A DNA stretch of 31,965 nt from Willaertia magna (GCA_902984215.1 CADWAF010001230.1:1-31965), one strand, 5' to 3'. Shown: positions 1 through 9,164, counted from the first letter of the stretch. Notes: generated by a model from the letters alone, not told the origin. Numbers and translations: made by a program.

Positions 1-88
1 TAGAAAGATTAAAGACTTTTTTTATTTCGCTGAAACTTGTCACATTATTTATAATTGTTTAATAAATAATGAAATAGTTTTAAATTTA

Positions 89-1402
89 ATGTTTAAAAAG
101 TTTAAATTTAAAAAATTACCAAATTTTATTCCAAACTATTTATTTAAATTAAGATATTTACGTATTAATAATATTACAGTAGATCAATTAAAATTATTTA
201 CAAATATTGAACATTTAGCATTACAAAATAACTTTCCATTGAATCTAATAAATTTAAATAATTTTAACAAACTTAGAAAATTAGAACTTTATTGTGTTGT
301 AGATGTCGAAAATGTAGATTTTGAAATCTTAAAAGAAAATTTACAAAAATTAAAATTATCATTTGTTAATGTAACTAATGAACAAATTATTTATTTTAAA
401 AATTTAACAACTTTATGTATTAGTAGTTGTAAAACTGTCTCAGGTGATTGTTTACAAAACTTTACAAAATTAAAAAAGTTAAAAATAGAAAGTTCATCAA
501 AAATAACTGACAATCATTTACAAAATTTATACACTTTAGAATATTTAGATTTTACAAATATAAAATACGTTTACGGTACTTTTCTAAATAAATTAATAAA
601 TTTAAAAATATTAAAATTAAATAGTGTTGAAAATTTTGATTTTATACAATTTGACAAATTGATTAATTTACAACAATTAGTTATTTTTAATTGTTTCTTT
701 AAAGAAATTCATAATTTAAAATTACCTAAAAGTTTAAAATCATTTATAATATATTCTTCTGAAATTAATGATGAACAATTACAACGTTTGGAAAGTTTAA
801 ATTATTTAAATTTGGGATGTTGTAAAAAAATAAATGGAAAATACTTTAAAAATATTAAAAAATTAGAAACATTAATAGCAAATAATTCTGAAATAACAGA
901 TGAAAATTTATCATTTTGTAAAAATTTAACATATTTGAAAATTAATAATATTGGACCAGCATTATTAAATTTAATTAACCTTAATCGTTTAGAGTTATCT
1001 GAAAGTGATGATGTATATGATGAACATTTTGAAAAGTTAAAGAAATTAAAATATTTAAATTTATTTGATTGTGACTGTATAACAGATAAAATCTTTTTGT
1101 TTTTAAATAATCTTAAAGAATTACAATGTTCTTATTGTAGTGGAATTACAGGTATTAATTTCAAGGAATTACAAAAATTAAAATACTTGACAATTACAGG
1201 ATGTAATGTATTAGAAGATAATATCAAAGAATTAACTAGTTTACGCGAATTAAATATTCATTGTTTGAATTTTACAGGAAAATGTTTACAAAGTTTGGAA
1301 AAACTTAAAAAGTTTAATTATTATAACAACTCATATTCAAAAGAGAAATTAGTAGTGTTGCTGGGAAATATAAAGGAAGGTAAAATATTGAGTGAACAAT
1401 AA
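89..1402 (+). CDS. Leucine-rich-repeat protein, 437 aa
   Basis: The protein is almost entirely irregular leucine-rich repeats, roughly fifteen units of 22-27 residues of the form L..L.L..C..ITD..L..L. The Cys/Ser-containing type with ITD or ISS turns resembles the repeats of F-box/LRR and amoebal LRR proteins. No F-box, signal peptide, membrane segment or kinase domain is visible: the N-terminus is short and basic (MFKKFKFKKLP) and runs straight into repeats. The likely role is a soluble protein-binding scaffold; the partner is unknown. The ATG at 89 is preceded by A/T-rich DNA and by a two-codon upstream ORF (ATG AAA TAG, 69-77). The third codon position is almost always A or T. The next gene on the same strand starts 42 nt after the stop. 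The LRR call is secure; the function is not known. Confidence 0.85.
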   Translation: MFKKFKFKKLPNFIPNYLFKLRYLRINNITVDQLKLFTNIEHLALQNNFPLNLINLNNFNKLRKLELYCVVDVENVDFEILKENLQKLKLSFVNVTNEQIIYFKNLTTLCISSCKTVSGDCLQNFTKLKKLKIESSSKITDNHLQNLYTLEYLDFTNIKYVYGTFLNKLINLKILKLNSVENFDFIQFDKLINLQQLVIFNCFFKEIHNLKLPKSLKSFIIYSSEINDEQLQRLESLNYLNLGCCKKINGKYFKNIKKLETLIANNSEITDENLSFCKNLTYLKINNIGPALLNLINLNRLELSESDDVYDEHFEKLKKLKYLNLFDCDCITDKIFLFLNNLKELQCSYCSGITGINFKELQKLKYLTITGCNVLEDNIKELTSLRELNIHCLNFTGKCLQSLEKLKKFNYYNNSYSKEKLVVLLGNIKEGKILSEQ

Positions 1403-1444
1403 AAAATTTCTTTGTAAATTATTTAAAAAAAATAAATTAATGTA

Positions 1445-2191
1445 ATGTTAAATAAAATATTTTCGGAATTTTTAATTTATGAAGTAGTTTCTGAAAGAGA
1501 TGAAAAGAAGAATAAAACAATTCAAAAATTAAAAAGGATATCGCATGATGAATTAGAAAAAGAAGAAAAAGTACCAACAACAAAAGAAATTCTTTACAAT
1601 ACTAAACTTATTAAAAAAGGATTAATTTTACCAAAATTTTATTTATTAACTTATCATTTAAATCCAACAAATAAATTTACTTTTATTCAAATTTTAAATA
1701 ATTTAATTAATAGTATGAAAGAATTAAATTTAAAACAAGAAGAAGAATTTAAAAAATTAAATATTCCATTCACTGAACAATTGAATGGTTTTTCAATTGA
1801 AGGAATATTGGCTGTTGAGGAAAGTAGTGGTAAAGAAATATTTATTCCATTATCCTATTATTCAAGTGAATATTGGGATAAAGTAAATTCTATAGAAAAT
1901 ATATTTCAATCTTATTTTCCAGATAATAATGAAGATACAAACAATGATGATAGTGTGACAGAAAAAGAATCAAATAATAATGAAGAAATAGATAAAACAA
2001 CAGAATCTCTGGTCCCATCAGAAGTGACAGTAGAGAATAATGAAGAAAAGAAATATCACTTTTCCTTAATGATACAAATGTTTGGGTATTTTGCACTACC
2101 AAAAGAAGGTGTTAAAAGTGCATATTACAGATACAGTTCACCACTATTAAAATTAAATCAATTACTTGGATTTAGACAATCAAAATTATAA
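1445..2191 (+). CDS. Unrecognised 248-aa protein with acidic linker
   Basis: I do not recognise this protein. An N-terminal half (about 1-155) looks globular, with mixed hydrophobic and charged segments such as LILPKFYLLTYHLNP and a segment rich in Phe/Ile. It is followed by an acidic Asn/Glu/Thr-rich linker (about 158-200) and a short C-terminal region (FSLMIQMFGYFALP and on). There is no signal peptide, clear transmembrane helix or catalytic motif. The reading frame is open over its full length and shows the same A/T-ending codon use as its neighbours, which supports real coding. The start codon overlaps a start-stop upstream ORF (ATG TAA at 1440-1445, then ATG at 1445). It lies 42 nt after the LRR gene and converges with the ankyrin gene, with only 20 nt between the stops. 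Confidence 0.7.
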   Translation: MLNKIFSEFLIYEVVSERDEKKNKTIQKLKRISHDELEKEEKVPTTKEILYNTKLIKKGLILPKFYLLTYHLNPTNKFTFIQILNNLINSMKELNLKQEEEFKKLNIPFTEQLNGFSIEGILAVEESSGKEIFIPLSYYSSEYWDKVNSIENIFQSYFPDNNEDTNNDDSVTEKESNNNEEIDKTTESLVPSEVTVENNEEKKYHFSLMIQMFGYFALPKEGVKSAYYRYSSPLLKLNQLLGFRQSKL

Positions 2192-2211
2192 TTATTTACA
2201 ATTATTGATTA

Positions 2212-5200
2212 TTAATTATTAATAAATAAAGAATATACATGATGTATTACTTTTAAAGTTTCATGAAATCTTGGAAGTACTTTCTCATTCTGTAAAGCTT
2301 TCTCAATCTCTAACATTACTCTTTTAATTTCGTGACTTACTGACGTTTTCGTTCGTAAACTTTTAATCTTTTTTGAACTACATCCATCATATAGTAGAGT
2401 TTTAATTACATGATGTAATCCTTCTAATTTCTTTAAAGTTACTCTTATCCATTCATCCATATCATAATTTTTACTTCTTCGACTTCTTGGAGAAGAAGGA
2501 GTGCATGGCGTTAAGGTTTGTTTCCTAGGTGTTAAACCTGCATTTGAATCAAACATTCTTCTTCTTGTAAGCAGTTCAGTATTACTTATTATAGTTAAAT
2601 TATCTGGTAATTCAAGTTCTTTCTCTAGGAATTCAATCATTCTATTTAATGCCATAAATACAGGGGTTTCACCAAAATTGTTAACCAAGTCAACTTGGAA
2701 TCGAAAATGTCTTCTCTTTTCTTTCATTCGTTTATTCTCTAATTCTTTTTCTATTTTAAATTCTCCAGAGTGATGATCCTCTGATAATCTACTACTTGAT
2801 ATTATAGATGATGTTCTCTTATGAGGTGTTTTTAATTCATGTACAAAAGTAGATAATCTACCTCTAATAGTTGATTTGTTTGAATTAGGGTTCTCTTCAG
2901 TATGAAGGTGTTGATTATGATGATTATTATTATGCAATGCTTCAAACCTTAATGGAGGAACGTGTTGAGGTCTAGGTGGAAGTTCATTAAGAAATTGTCC
3001 TAAAGAAATTATTTCATCATGATTATTTAAATCATCATGAGAATGTGTTACTTCTAATGGACTATTAATTCCATTAAAATCTGAATCACTTTCCGTTTCT
3101 TCCTTCCTGTGGTTCATCTCTATATTTGAATTATTACTTGATGCTGAAATACCACTTTCTTCTGTATATCTTCTAGTGCTTCTTACTTGATCCTTCTTCC
3201 TTTTTGAAACTCTTGTATCTTCACATGCTATCCGTATTAATAACTCTAACATTTGGATATTAAAGAACCATGAGGCTAAATGTAAAGGAGAACATCCTTC
3301 ATATTTATCTTGTTCTTCGTATAGCTTTTGAAATAAAGTATCTGGTAAAGTTAATATACAAATCTCCATAAAGGGAACATTATTAGATATACATGCTAAA
3401 TGAAATATATTTAGACCATTAGCCTTAGTTTTACTTGTACAACACGCCTCATAATCTGTTTCATTTAGTAATAAAGACCATATCTTTAAATAATTTAATC
3501 TTAGTTCTGGATCTAATAGTAACCAATTCCTAGCATTAGATTTAACAATCTTTTCAATACTTCCAAGAGCACTCGTTAAGAAATAATGTTGATAAAATTT
3601 ATCTAAAAAGATTTCTTCAGATTGACCATATTCATCATTGTAATATATTGATAATATTGATCTCATTAATGGATTTAATCCATTATCATCACGCATATTT
3701 ACAAATGTGACAGGATCTATAGCATAATTCAATAGTAATTTTACAATTTCAAAGTTACCATATTGTGATGCCAAATGTAATGGCGTTAGACCAGAATCTC
3801 TTTTCTTTAAAGTTGGTGAAACTCCAAATAATAATTGTGTTTCAATTCCTTTAACATCACCCATATCACACGATAAATGTATTGCAGCATTACCATAAAT
3901 ATCTCTTCTAGACCAATCTAATTTCTTCACTCCATCTTTTGAATAAGTTAATAATAAAGTAATTATATTAGTATTTCCTTTCGTTGCAGCTACATGTAGT
4001 GCAGTACATTCTAATTTATTTGAATAATTTAAATCCATCTCAAATTTACTTAATAAAAAAGCAACTACGTCTTGTTGGTTATATTGTATAGCTACTTGAA
4101 GTAAAGAATTACCTGTACTTGAATCTTTTACATTGTTCACATTTCTTGAATTTAAAATACAATCAAGTAAGGCTAAATTTCCAGTTTTTACTCCATATAA
4201 TATTAAATTAGGATTTTTTGTAGCCTCTTCAATAGATGTAAGTTTTGGCAGAAAAGTAGAAATTGTTGACAGAATTGGTTTTAATTGAGTTGATTTACGC
4301 TTCATTCCATTTAAACTATTTGTACTATTATTATTACTAGTTCTGATTCTACCATTACCTCCACTATTATTTCTATTTAATACATTCGTATTTATAGATG
4401 GAGGATTATTGTTCGAAAATGAAGATGCTGTCAATCTAGCTGATGTTATCATTTGTTCATTATTTACATCACTTGTTACACTTATTTCTGATCTAACACT
4501 AGCTAAATCAAAACTGTCATTATTATTGTTGGGTATCATATGTAGTTCGGAAATACTGAAACTTAAAGTACCACTGGGCGTTCGTATATTTGTTGTTCTA
4601 GGTGTTTTGTTATGAGGTGTGTTTAGAGTAGAAGAAGAACCTGAAGAATAGATGGATTTTGGAGATTTAGGCGAGCCTTTTGGGGATTTCATTGGATTCA
4701 TTAGCCTTGGGGATTTTGTTCCTCTGGCAGAGTTAATAGATGTGTTATTTCCGACATTGACTAATGTAGATATACTTGAAGGAAGAGAATTATGAAGGTT
4801 TGGTAAAGGAGGTACTATTCTACGAACATCATCCGAAGGAGAAGTTATTAGTCTAGAAGAAGAAGTTTGAGGTGAAAGAGTGTTTCTTCGAGAATTTTCA
4901 ATTTGTTCTTGTTCTTTTTTAACTTTCAAATGATTGAGATAGGTTGCTAAATGTTGAAAAGCTTTCTTACTATTTGGACTTTGTTTAAATTCTTCTTCAT
5001 CAGAACTACCATTAGAATTATTTACAATTTTTGTTGCTGTATTATTATTGTTGTTGGAATTATTATTATCATTTTTGTTATCATGGTTTGTTTTATTAGT
5101 GGAAGAATTACTTTCTACATGGTCTTTTTGGAAGTGTGTTTTTTGAAAAGAGAAAGATTTGCGGTGCCAGCTACCCTTCTCACCCAAACCATCTTCTTGT

Positions 5201-5223
5201 TCTTTGGTTTCTGTTGTCATCAT
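2212..5223 (-). CDS. Ankyrin-repeat protein with Ser/Asn-rich N-terminus, 1003 aa
   Basis: Residues 1-310 are low-complexity, rich in Ser, Asn, Thr and Pro. They include an Asn run near 50-61 and many SP/TP sites (for example SPRLMNPMKSPKGSPKSPKS at 171-190), as expected for a disordered, phosphorylated region. Ankyrin repeats follow at about 338-525, recognisable by TALHVAATKGN, AAIHLSCDMGD and TPLHLASQYGN. Two more lie at about 600-667 (NIFHLACISNN and SPLHLASWFFN) after a helical insert, and a degenerate one (FGETPVFMAL) lies near 860. The linker after the repeats is again charged and Ser-rich. Ankyrin repeats bind protein partners, so a scaffold or regulatory role is likely; no enzymatic domain is visible. 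The gene starts with two consecutive ATGs. It is divergent from the secreted-protein gene across about 300 nt and convergent with the 248-aa gene. Confidence 0.9.
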   Translation of the reverse strand: MMTTETKEQEDGLGEKGSWHRKSFSFQKTHFQKDHVESNSSTNKTNHDNKNDNNNSNNNNNTATKIVNNSNGSSDEEEFKQSPNSKKAFQHLATYLNHLKVKKEQEQIENSRRNTLSPQTSSSRLITSPSDDVRRIVPPLPNLHNSLPSSISTLVNVGNNTSINSARGTKSPRLMNPMKSPKGSPKSPKSIYSSGSSSTLNTPHNKTPRTTNIRTPSGTLSFSISELHMIPNNNNDSFDLASVRSEISVTSDVNNEQMITSARLTASSFSNNNPPSINTNVLNRNNSGGNGRIRTSNNNSTNSLNGMKRKSTQLKPILSTISTFLPKLTSIEEATKNPNLILYGVKTGNLALLDCILNSRNVNNVKDSSTGNSLLQVAIQYNQQDVVAFLLSKFEMDLNYSNKLECTALHVAATKGNTNIITLLLTYSKDGVKKLDWSRRDIYGNAAIHLSCDMGDVKGIETQLLFGVSPTLKKRDSGLTPLHLASQYGNFEIVKLLLNYAIDPVTFVNMRDDNGLNPLMRSILSIYYNDEYGQSEEIFLDKFYQHYFLTSALGSIEKIVKSNARNWLLLDPELRLNYLKIWSLLLNETDYEACCTSKTKANGLNIFHLACISNNVPFMEICILTLPDTLFQKLYEEQDKYEGCSPLHLASWFFNIQMLELLIRIACEDTRVSKRKKDQVRSTRRYTEESGISASSNNSNIEMNHRKEETESDSDFNGINSPLEVTHSHDDLNNHDEIISLGQFLNELPPRPQHVPPLRFEALHNNNHHNQHLHTEENPNSNKSTIRGRLSTFVHELKTPHKRTSSIISSSRLSEDHHSGEFKIEKELENKRMKEKRRHFRFQVDLVNNFGETPVFMALNRMIEFLEKELELPDNLTIISNTELLTRRRMFDSNAGLTPRKQTLTPCTPSSPRSRRSKNYDMDEWIRVTLKKLEGLHHVIKTLLYDGCSSKKIKSLRTKTSVSHEIKRVMLEIEKALQNEKVLPRFHETLKVIHHVYSLFINN

Positions 5224-5525
5224 TTATTTTCTTTTGATTACTGACATGGTAGAAATTTAGCCGGTACAAAAATGACATACAATTCCAAAAAAAAAACCAA
5301 AAAGCAAACATTAACCATTGTTTCCCGCCAACAAATTAAATGCATATTCATGTTAAAGCGCAAGTTCAATTCTGATGTACTGTAAGATTTTTTTGTTCGG
5401 TGCTTGACTAGAAATCAAGAGGTTAACGCCGCGCAGGTTCGAGTCCTGCCCTTCGCGTTGTTTTAGTCAAATTTTTTGCATTTTCCGTGTGTTGAAGGTT
5501 GTCAAACGCTTTCCAAGTTTAAAAA
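5224..5525. promoter_or_regulatory. Divergent intergenic region, 302 nt, with tRNA fragment
   Basis: This gap separates the starts of the ankyrin gene (leftward) and the secreted-protein gene (rightward), so it should hold both promoters. It contains a poly-A run on + (5287-5296), an isolated TTTCCCGCC (5321-5329) that matches the E2F-type consensus TTTSSCGC, a T run just before a truncated tRNA-Ser, and the tRNA fragment itself with its TTTT tract. No open reading frame of note lies inside. I cannot place transcription start sites from sequence. Confidence 0.5.
5399..5464 (+). pseudogene. 3' half of tRNA-Ser(AGA), 5' part missing
   Basis: The segment contains a perfect 5-bp anticodon stem (5403-5407 with 5415-5419) and a 7-nt loop CTAGAAA with anticodon AGA at 5410-5412. 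A long variable arm (5420-5432) of the class II type is typical of Ser. It continues with a perfect T-stem (GCAGG 5433-5437 with CCTGC 5445-5449) and the loop TTCGAGT, which together form a canonical B box. The 3' acceptor strand CCTTCGC (5450-5456), discriminator G (5457) and a TTTT Pol III stop (5461-5464) follow. The matching 5' acceptor strand (expected GCGAAGG), the D-arm and the A box are absent: the bases before 5399 are an unrelated T-rich run. GGTG at 5399-5402 may be the last trace of the D-stem. The simplest reading is a truncated, non-functional copy; a split-gene half is a remote alternative. Confidence 0.8.
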
Positions 5526-6905
5526 ATGTTTGACGTGAAAGCTAAGCTAATTATACTTGTGACTGTTTTTTCTTTATTTTCTGTATTTGTTTTATCCCAG
5601 GACCAATCCATTACGATAACTAAAAGAACAACAGATGGTGAATTAATTGAAATAAATGTATTAGAACAAGAAGTTAAACATTTAATTAGCTTATTTAATC
5701 AATACCCTAAAGCTAATTTCGAAACTATAATTGATGACTATTTCCCAAACCTAAATCCTTCCGAAAACTCATCAAGTTCAGCAGAACCTTTATTTGCAGT
5801 TCATATTCCTAGTTTACCAAACTTTAAAGGAGGAATGCCAAAAGATTGGGATGTTTTATTTCCAGTAACATTTGTTCACACTCACAGTGAATTATTTAAA
5901 ACATTTAGTGATTTAAAATCTCATTTCTTAAATATTGTTTGGGAAGTAAATGGTGACATGATTATTCACAAAGATAAACCAGCAGCTTCACTTTTTCAAG
6001 TTCCTTCTTATCAATCAGGTAATGAACAACCAACAATTGTAAAACAAAGTGAAGATTCTTTTTATGTTACATTCCGTAGAAGATTTTTAATGATTCACTT
6101 AAATGGTATTAGAATTTCAGTTGATGGATTTTCTTCTTTGTTAATGGAAAGAAATAATGGTAGATTCCCTAATAAGAGATCCTTTTTAATTAAAAAGTGG
6201 CATGAAATTTATAATAGAAAATACTTTGTGTATCAAAGTTTTGGTGAAAGAGTTGCTTCACCTTATGAAAATGCAGTTGAAGATAAGGAAATCTCAAAAC
6301 TCTTACTTGCCATGTCAAAATTCATTTGGAATCATGAAAATGATCAAGGAGTACCTGGAATTCAAACTCATGATGATACTCGTATTGGTTACACTCCAAA
6401 ACGTATTTTAGAACGTAATTTCCCATTAACCCAAGAGGATGTTAAGAAATTACCATCTGATGCTAGAAGAATTATTTCTGAACAAGTTGAATTTGCATTT
6501 CCAATGAATAGTCAACCTGTAACTGGTTATGAAAAAGCTAAATTATTTTATTCTAGTTTAATTCATGAACGTTTAGTTAATAGAGCTTATATTTATTTAA
6601 CTAGTCCATTATTCCAAACGGGTGACAAGAGTGGTACAGTTGAATTAACTTATCTTTTATATCCAAAGAATAGAGTAGATGCAATAGGTCATAAAGGACA
6701 TGAATTACCTAAAGGTGTCATTCCAGTCACATGTAAAGGTGTATTATCATTTGAATTGAATTTTTATGAAAAGATTACAAAATTCCATTTCTATTTTGAT
6801 TTAGATCAATGTTTACATAAAATTGTTAGTAAAGAAACAGAAGAAGGTGGTTGGAAAAAAATAGAAGAATCTACAACAACTACCACTACTACAACCAATG
6901 CTTAA
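5526..6905 (+). CDS. Unrecognised secreted protein, 459 aa
   Basis: The N-terminus (residues 1-24) is a textbook signal peptide: charged start, then a Leu/Ile/Val/Phe core ending in VLSQ. No later transmembrane helix is visible, so the product is probably secreted or lumenal. The mature region is a mixed alpha/beta protein with no family motif I know. Notable parts are VTFVHTHSELFKTF, a basic RRRFLMIHLNG segment, and an acidic/Lys-rich C-terminus that ends in nine consecutive Thr followed by Asn-Ala. Two Cys occur near the C-terminus (one in PVTCKGVLSF, one in DLDQCLHK) and could form a single disulfide. Codon use is somewhat less AT-biased than in neighbouring hypothetical genes, which may indicate higher expression. 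AATAAA lies 36 nt after the stop. Confidence 0.75.
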   Translation: MFDVKAKLIILVTVFSLFSVFVLSQDQSITITKRTTDGELIEINVLEQEVKHLISLFNQYPKANFETIIDDYFPNLNPSENSSSSAEPLFAVHIPSLPNFKGGMPKDWDVLFPVTFVHTHSELFKTFSDLKSHFLNIVWEVNGDMIIHKDKPAASLFQVPSYQSGNEQPTIVKQSEDSFYVTFRRRFLMIHLNGIRISVDGFSSLLMERNNGRFPNKRSFLIKKWHEIYNRKYFVYQSFGERVASPYENAVEDKEISKLLLAMSKFIWNHENDQGVPGIQTHDDTRIGYTPKRILERNFPLTQEDVKKLPSDARRIISEQVEFAFPMNSQPVTGYEKAKLFYSSLIHERLVNRAYIYLTSPLFQTGDKSGTVELTYLLYPKNRVDAIGHKGHELPKGVIPVTCKGVLSFELNFYEKITKFHFYFDLDQCLHKIVSKETEEGGWKKIEESTTTTTTTTNA

Positions 6906-6940
6906 TGTAAGTTAATTATTATAAATACTATTGTAACATT

Positions 6941-6946
6941 AATAAA
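6941..6946 (+). terminator. Candidate polyadenylation signal AATAAA
   Basis: AATAAA lies 36 nt downstream of the TAA of the secreted-protein gene, before the next + strand gene. In such AT-rich DNA this hexamer occurs often by chance, so position is the only support. Confidence 0.3.
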
Positions 6947-6998
6947 GTAAGTGTTAACAAATATTTACGAAAAACTTTAAGTTTTAACAGAAGAAAAA

Positions 6999-9164
6999 AT
7001 GGAGGGAAATCCTTATAAGAGGACTTTTACGAATAGCCCTTCTTCTTCCTCTCCTTTTCTTGTACGGAATATTGATAATAATAATATGGAGATACTTAAT
7101 GGGGGTAGTAAGAATATTTCTAGAATGGAGGGTAATAGTCCCATTTCTTCACCTTCTTCCCCTTCTTTTATGAATCCCTCAATGATGTTGTTAAATGTTT
7201 TGAAATCTAAAACTAATAGTCGTAGTGCAGCATCTACTGAGTTTATTTTAACATCTTTAACTTTAACAAATTTAGGAAATGTTTTAAATGATTGGCAAGA
7301 CGTTGTAGATGAATTTGTCTTATTATGGTTAGAAGAACCTCATGAGTTGTTTCTTTCTTTTTTTATTTGGTTACTATCAATACATTCATTCTTACTTTTA
7401 GAATATCCAATTCATATTCAGAAAAGTATTTTAAAAGCATTAATGAATTTAACAGATAAACAACATGTGATTGGAAATTTAACATTTCTATTTCAAAGCT
7501 CAGAAACGAGAAATCAAATGATGAATTATTGTAAACATATTTTTGAGAAGAATGGGAATACACCAGAATGGTTTAAAATAATTGAGAAAAATACAACAAA
7601 GTTAGAATTGGAATTTAATAATTTGTATAATTATAGTTTATTTTTATACAAAAATCCAAGATTTGATGTGTTTGTTAATTCTCTAATAAGATTTGGAGAG
7701 TTAAAAAGTGCCTTAGAATTATTAGAAAAAGAATTAATTAATTTGAAACAACCAATAGATAAAGGATATTGTTGTTTATGGTATTGTAGTTTATTAATTG
7801 AAAGAAATGATCATACTATTAATTTAAAAAAAGAATCATTTTCAACATTAAGCAGTTTTGTAAGAAATCATTTAATGAAAGAAAAAGGATTATTAAAAAA
7901 ATATTCTAGGCAAGGCATGGTAAATGAGATACCATCTAATTTATTTCATTTATTTGATGATAGTACATTTAGTAATACATTTATTGTAAAGGATGGTTAT
8001 TCTTCACTTTCAGAAAATGAAATGGAAACAATTTTGCACAAACTAAGGCAAGCTGCAGATTATTTTAAAAACGCAGGAAATCATACTCTTTCATTACAAA
8101 TTTATCAAAGATTGATAGAATATTATCAAAATATTAAAACGGAAGACGATGACGAAGAAAAGAACGATAATCAACTTGGGGAATTGTATCAGCAATGTGC
8201 TAATTATTTTAGATATAAAAAATTGGGTTCAGAACATTTGTCAACATTTAGATTCTATTATATTTCAGTAATAGATGAGTTGTTACATCAATACGAGTAC
8301 ATTTACAGAGTTTACTTTGATGAAAATGTTGACATTTTTATAGAAAATAAAATTATGAAAGAGTACCCAAACTTTACAATACTGACAGCTCGTGACTCAC
8401 AGTACTCTAAATTGAGTATTCGAATTTTACCAGCTCTTTACGTAGATGATAGGTGTTATGCAATATTTGATTATTGTGCTGGAGAGAGTTACAATAGTGA
8501 AGATGAAATGATATTTGGTTGTACTAAAAAGAAATGTTTTACAGAGAGTGAAATAATGATTGAAAAAAGTTTAATTGTAAATACATTATTGATTTCTGAA
8601 GAAGCCAATCAATTACACGCAAATATTGATTATTTAAGTTTTATTCAAATGAAATTGAAAAGTACTAGTCAATCATTAGCTCAGAATATACTTAATAATG
8701 TGAATTTAAAGGATTCTTTAATATGTTTTCAATTATTTGTGCTAACTGGAAATTTATTACATGATATTTTAGAAAATGTACATTTTAATCATTTATTAAG
8801 TATAAATCATTGTAAACAATTAATTTATTGTTACAAAGGTATTTTTAAGGATGAATTGGCTGATAGAAAAAAAGAAATTAGAAGAAAGTGGTTGAAAGAG
8901 AAAAAATTAGCGATGGAAAGTAATAATGAAATTCCTCCTGAGCCAAACTTGGATAATTTAATAGAACATAATGAGGAATATGTTGCTTTAAAAGAATTAC
9001 TTGTTGGATTAATAGAAACCATTGGTAATTCTTTTATTCTGTATAAAGAATTAGCAGAAAGTATTTATCAGTCGAAAGAGAAAGTATTAGAAACCTTAAA
9101 TAATTTACAATTAATGAGGTTATCAATGTTAACAATAATGAGTGAATTAGAAGAAGAAGAGTAA
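6999..9164 (+). CDS. Small DOCK-like protein (DHR-2-like GEF domain), 721 aa
   Basis: After a Ser/Asn-rich leader (about 1-65) the protein is a helical solenoid. From about 215 to 680 its order of segments resembles the DHR-2 domain of DOCK-family exchange factors, which load GTP on Rac or Cdc42. A TPR-like array comes first (RFGELKSALELLEKEL; LRQAADYFKNAGNHTLSLQI). Then comes a stretch like the DOCK YFR/EYIYR region (FRFYYISVIDELLHQYEYIYR at 417-437) with YPNFTILT nearby, and then a helical tail. This is inferred by eye. There is no DHR-1 (C2) domain and no SH3 domain, and at 721 aa it is far shorter than usual DOCK proteins of about 1,800-2,000 aa. The nucleotide-sensor loop is not clearly recognisable. 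Another helical-repeat protein is the alternative. Confidence 0.55.
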   Translation: MEGNPYKRTFTNSPSSSSPFLVRNIDNNNMEILNGGSKNISRMEGNSPISSPSSPSFMNPSMMLLNVLKSKTNSRSAASTEFILTSLTLTNLGNVLNDWQDVVDEFVLLWLEEPHELFLSFFIWLLSIHSFLLLEYPIHIQKSILKALMNLTDKQHVIGNLTFLFQSSETRNQMMNYCKHIFEKNGNTPEWFKIIEKNTTKLELEFNNLYNYSLFLYKNPRFDVFVNSLIRFGELKSALELLEKELINLKQPIDKGYCCLWYCSLLIERNDHTINLKKESFSTLSSFVRNHLMKEKGLLKKYSRQGMVNEIPSNLFHLFDDSTFSNTFIVKDGYSSLSENEMETILHKLRQAADYFKNAGNHTLSLQIYQRLIEYYQNIKTEDDDEEKNDNQLGELYQQCANYFRYKKLGSEHLSTFRFYYISVIDELLHQYEYIYRVYFDENVDIFIENKIMKEYPNFTILTARDSQYSKLSIRILPALYVDDRCYAIFDYCAGESYNSEDEMIFGCTKKKCFTESEIMIEKSLIVNTLLISEEANQLHANIDYLSFIQMKLKSTSQSLAQNILNNVNLKDSLICFQLFVLTGNLLHDILENVHFNHLLSINHCKQLIYCYKGIFKDELADRKKEIRRKWLKEKKLAMESNNEIPPEPNLDNLIEHNEEYVALKELLVGLIETIGNSFILYKELAESIYQSKEKVLETLNNLQLMRLSMLTIMSELEEEE

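Noticed and set aside
89..1402. Internalin-like or receptor-type LRR protein
   Set aside because: There is no signal peptide, membrane helix or anchor; the repeats are of the intracellular irregular type.
5399..5464. tRNA-derived SINE or complete tRNA gene
   Set aside because: There is no A box, D-arm or 5' acceptor strand, no tRNA-unrelated body, no A tail and no target-site duplication.
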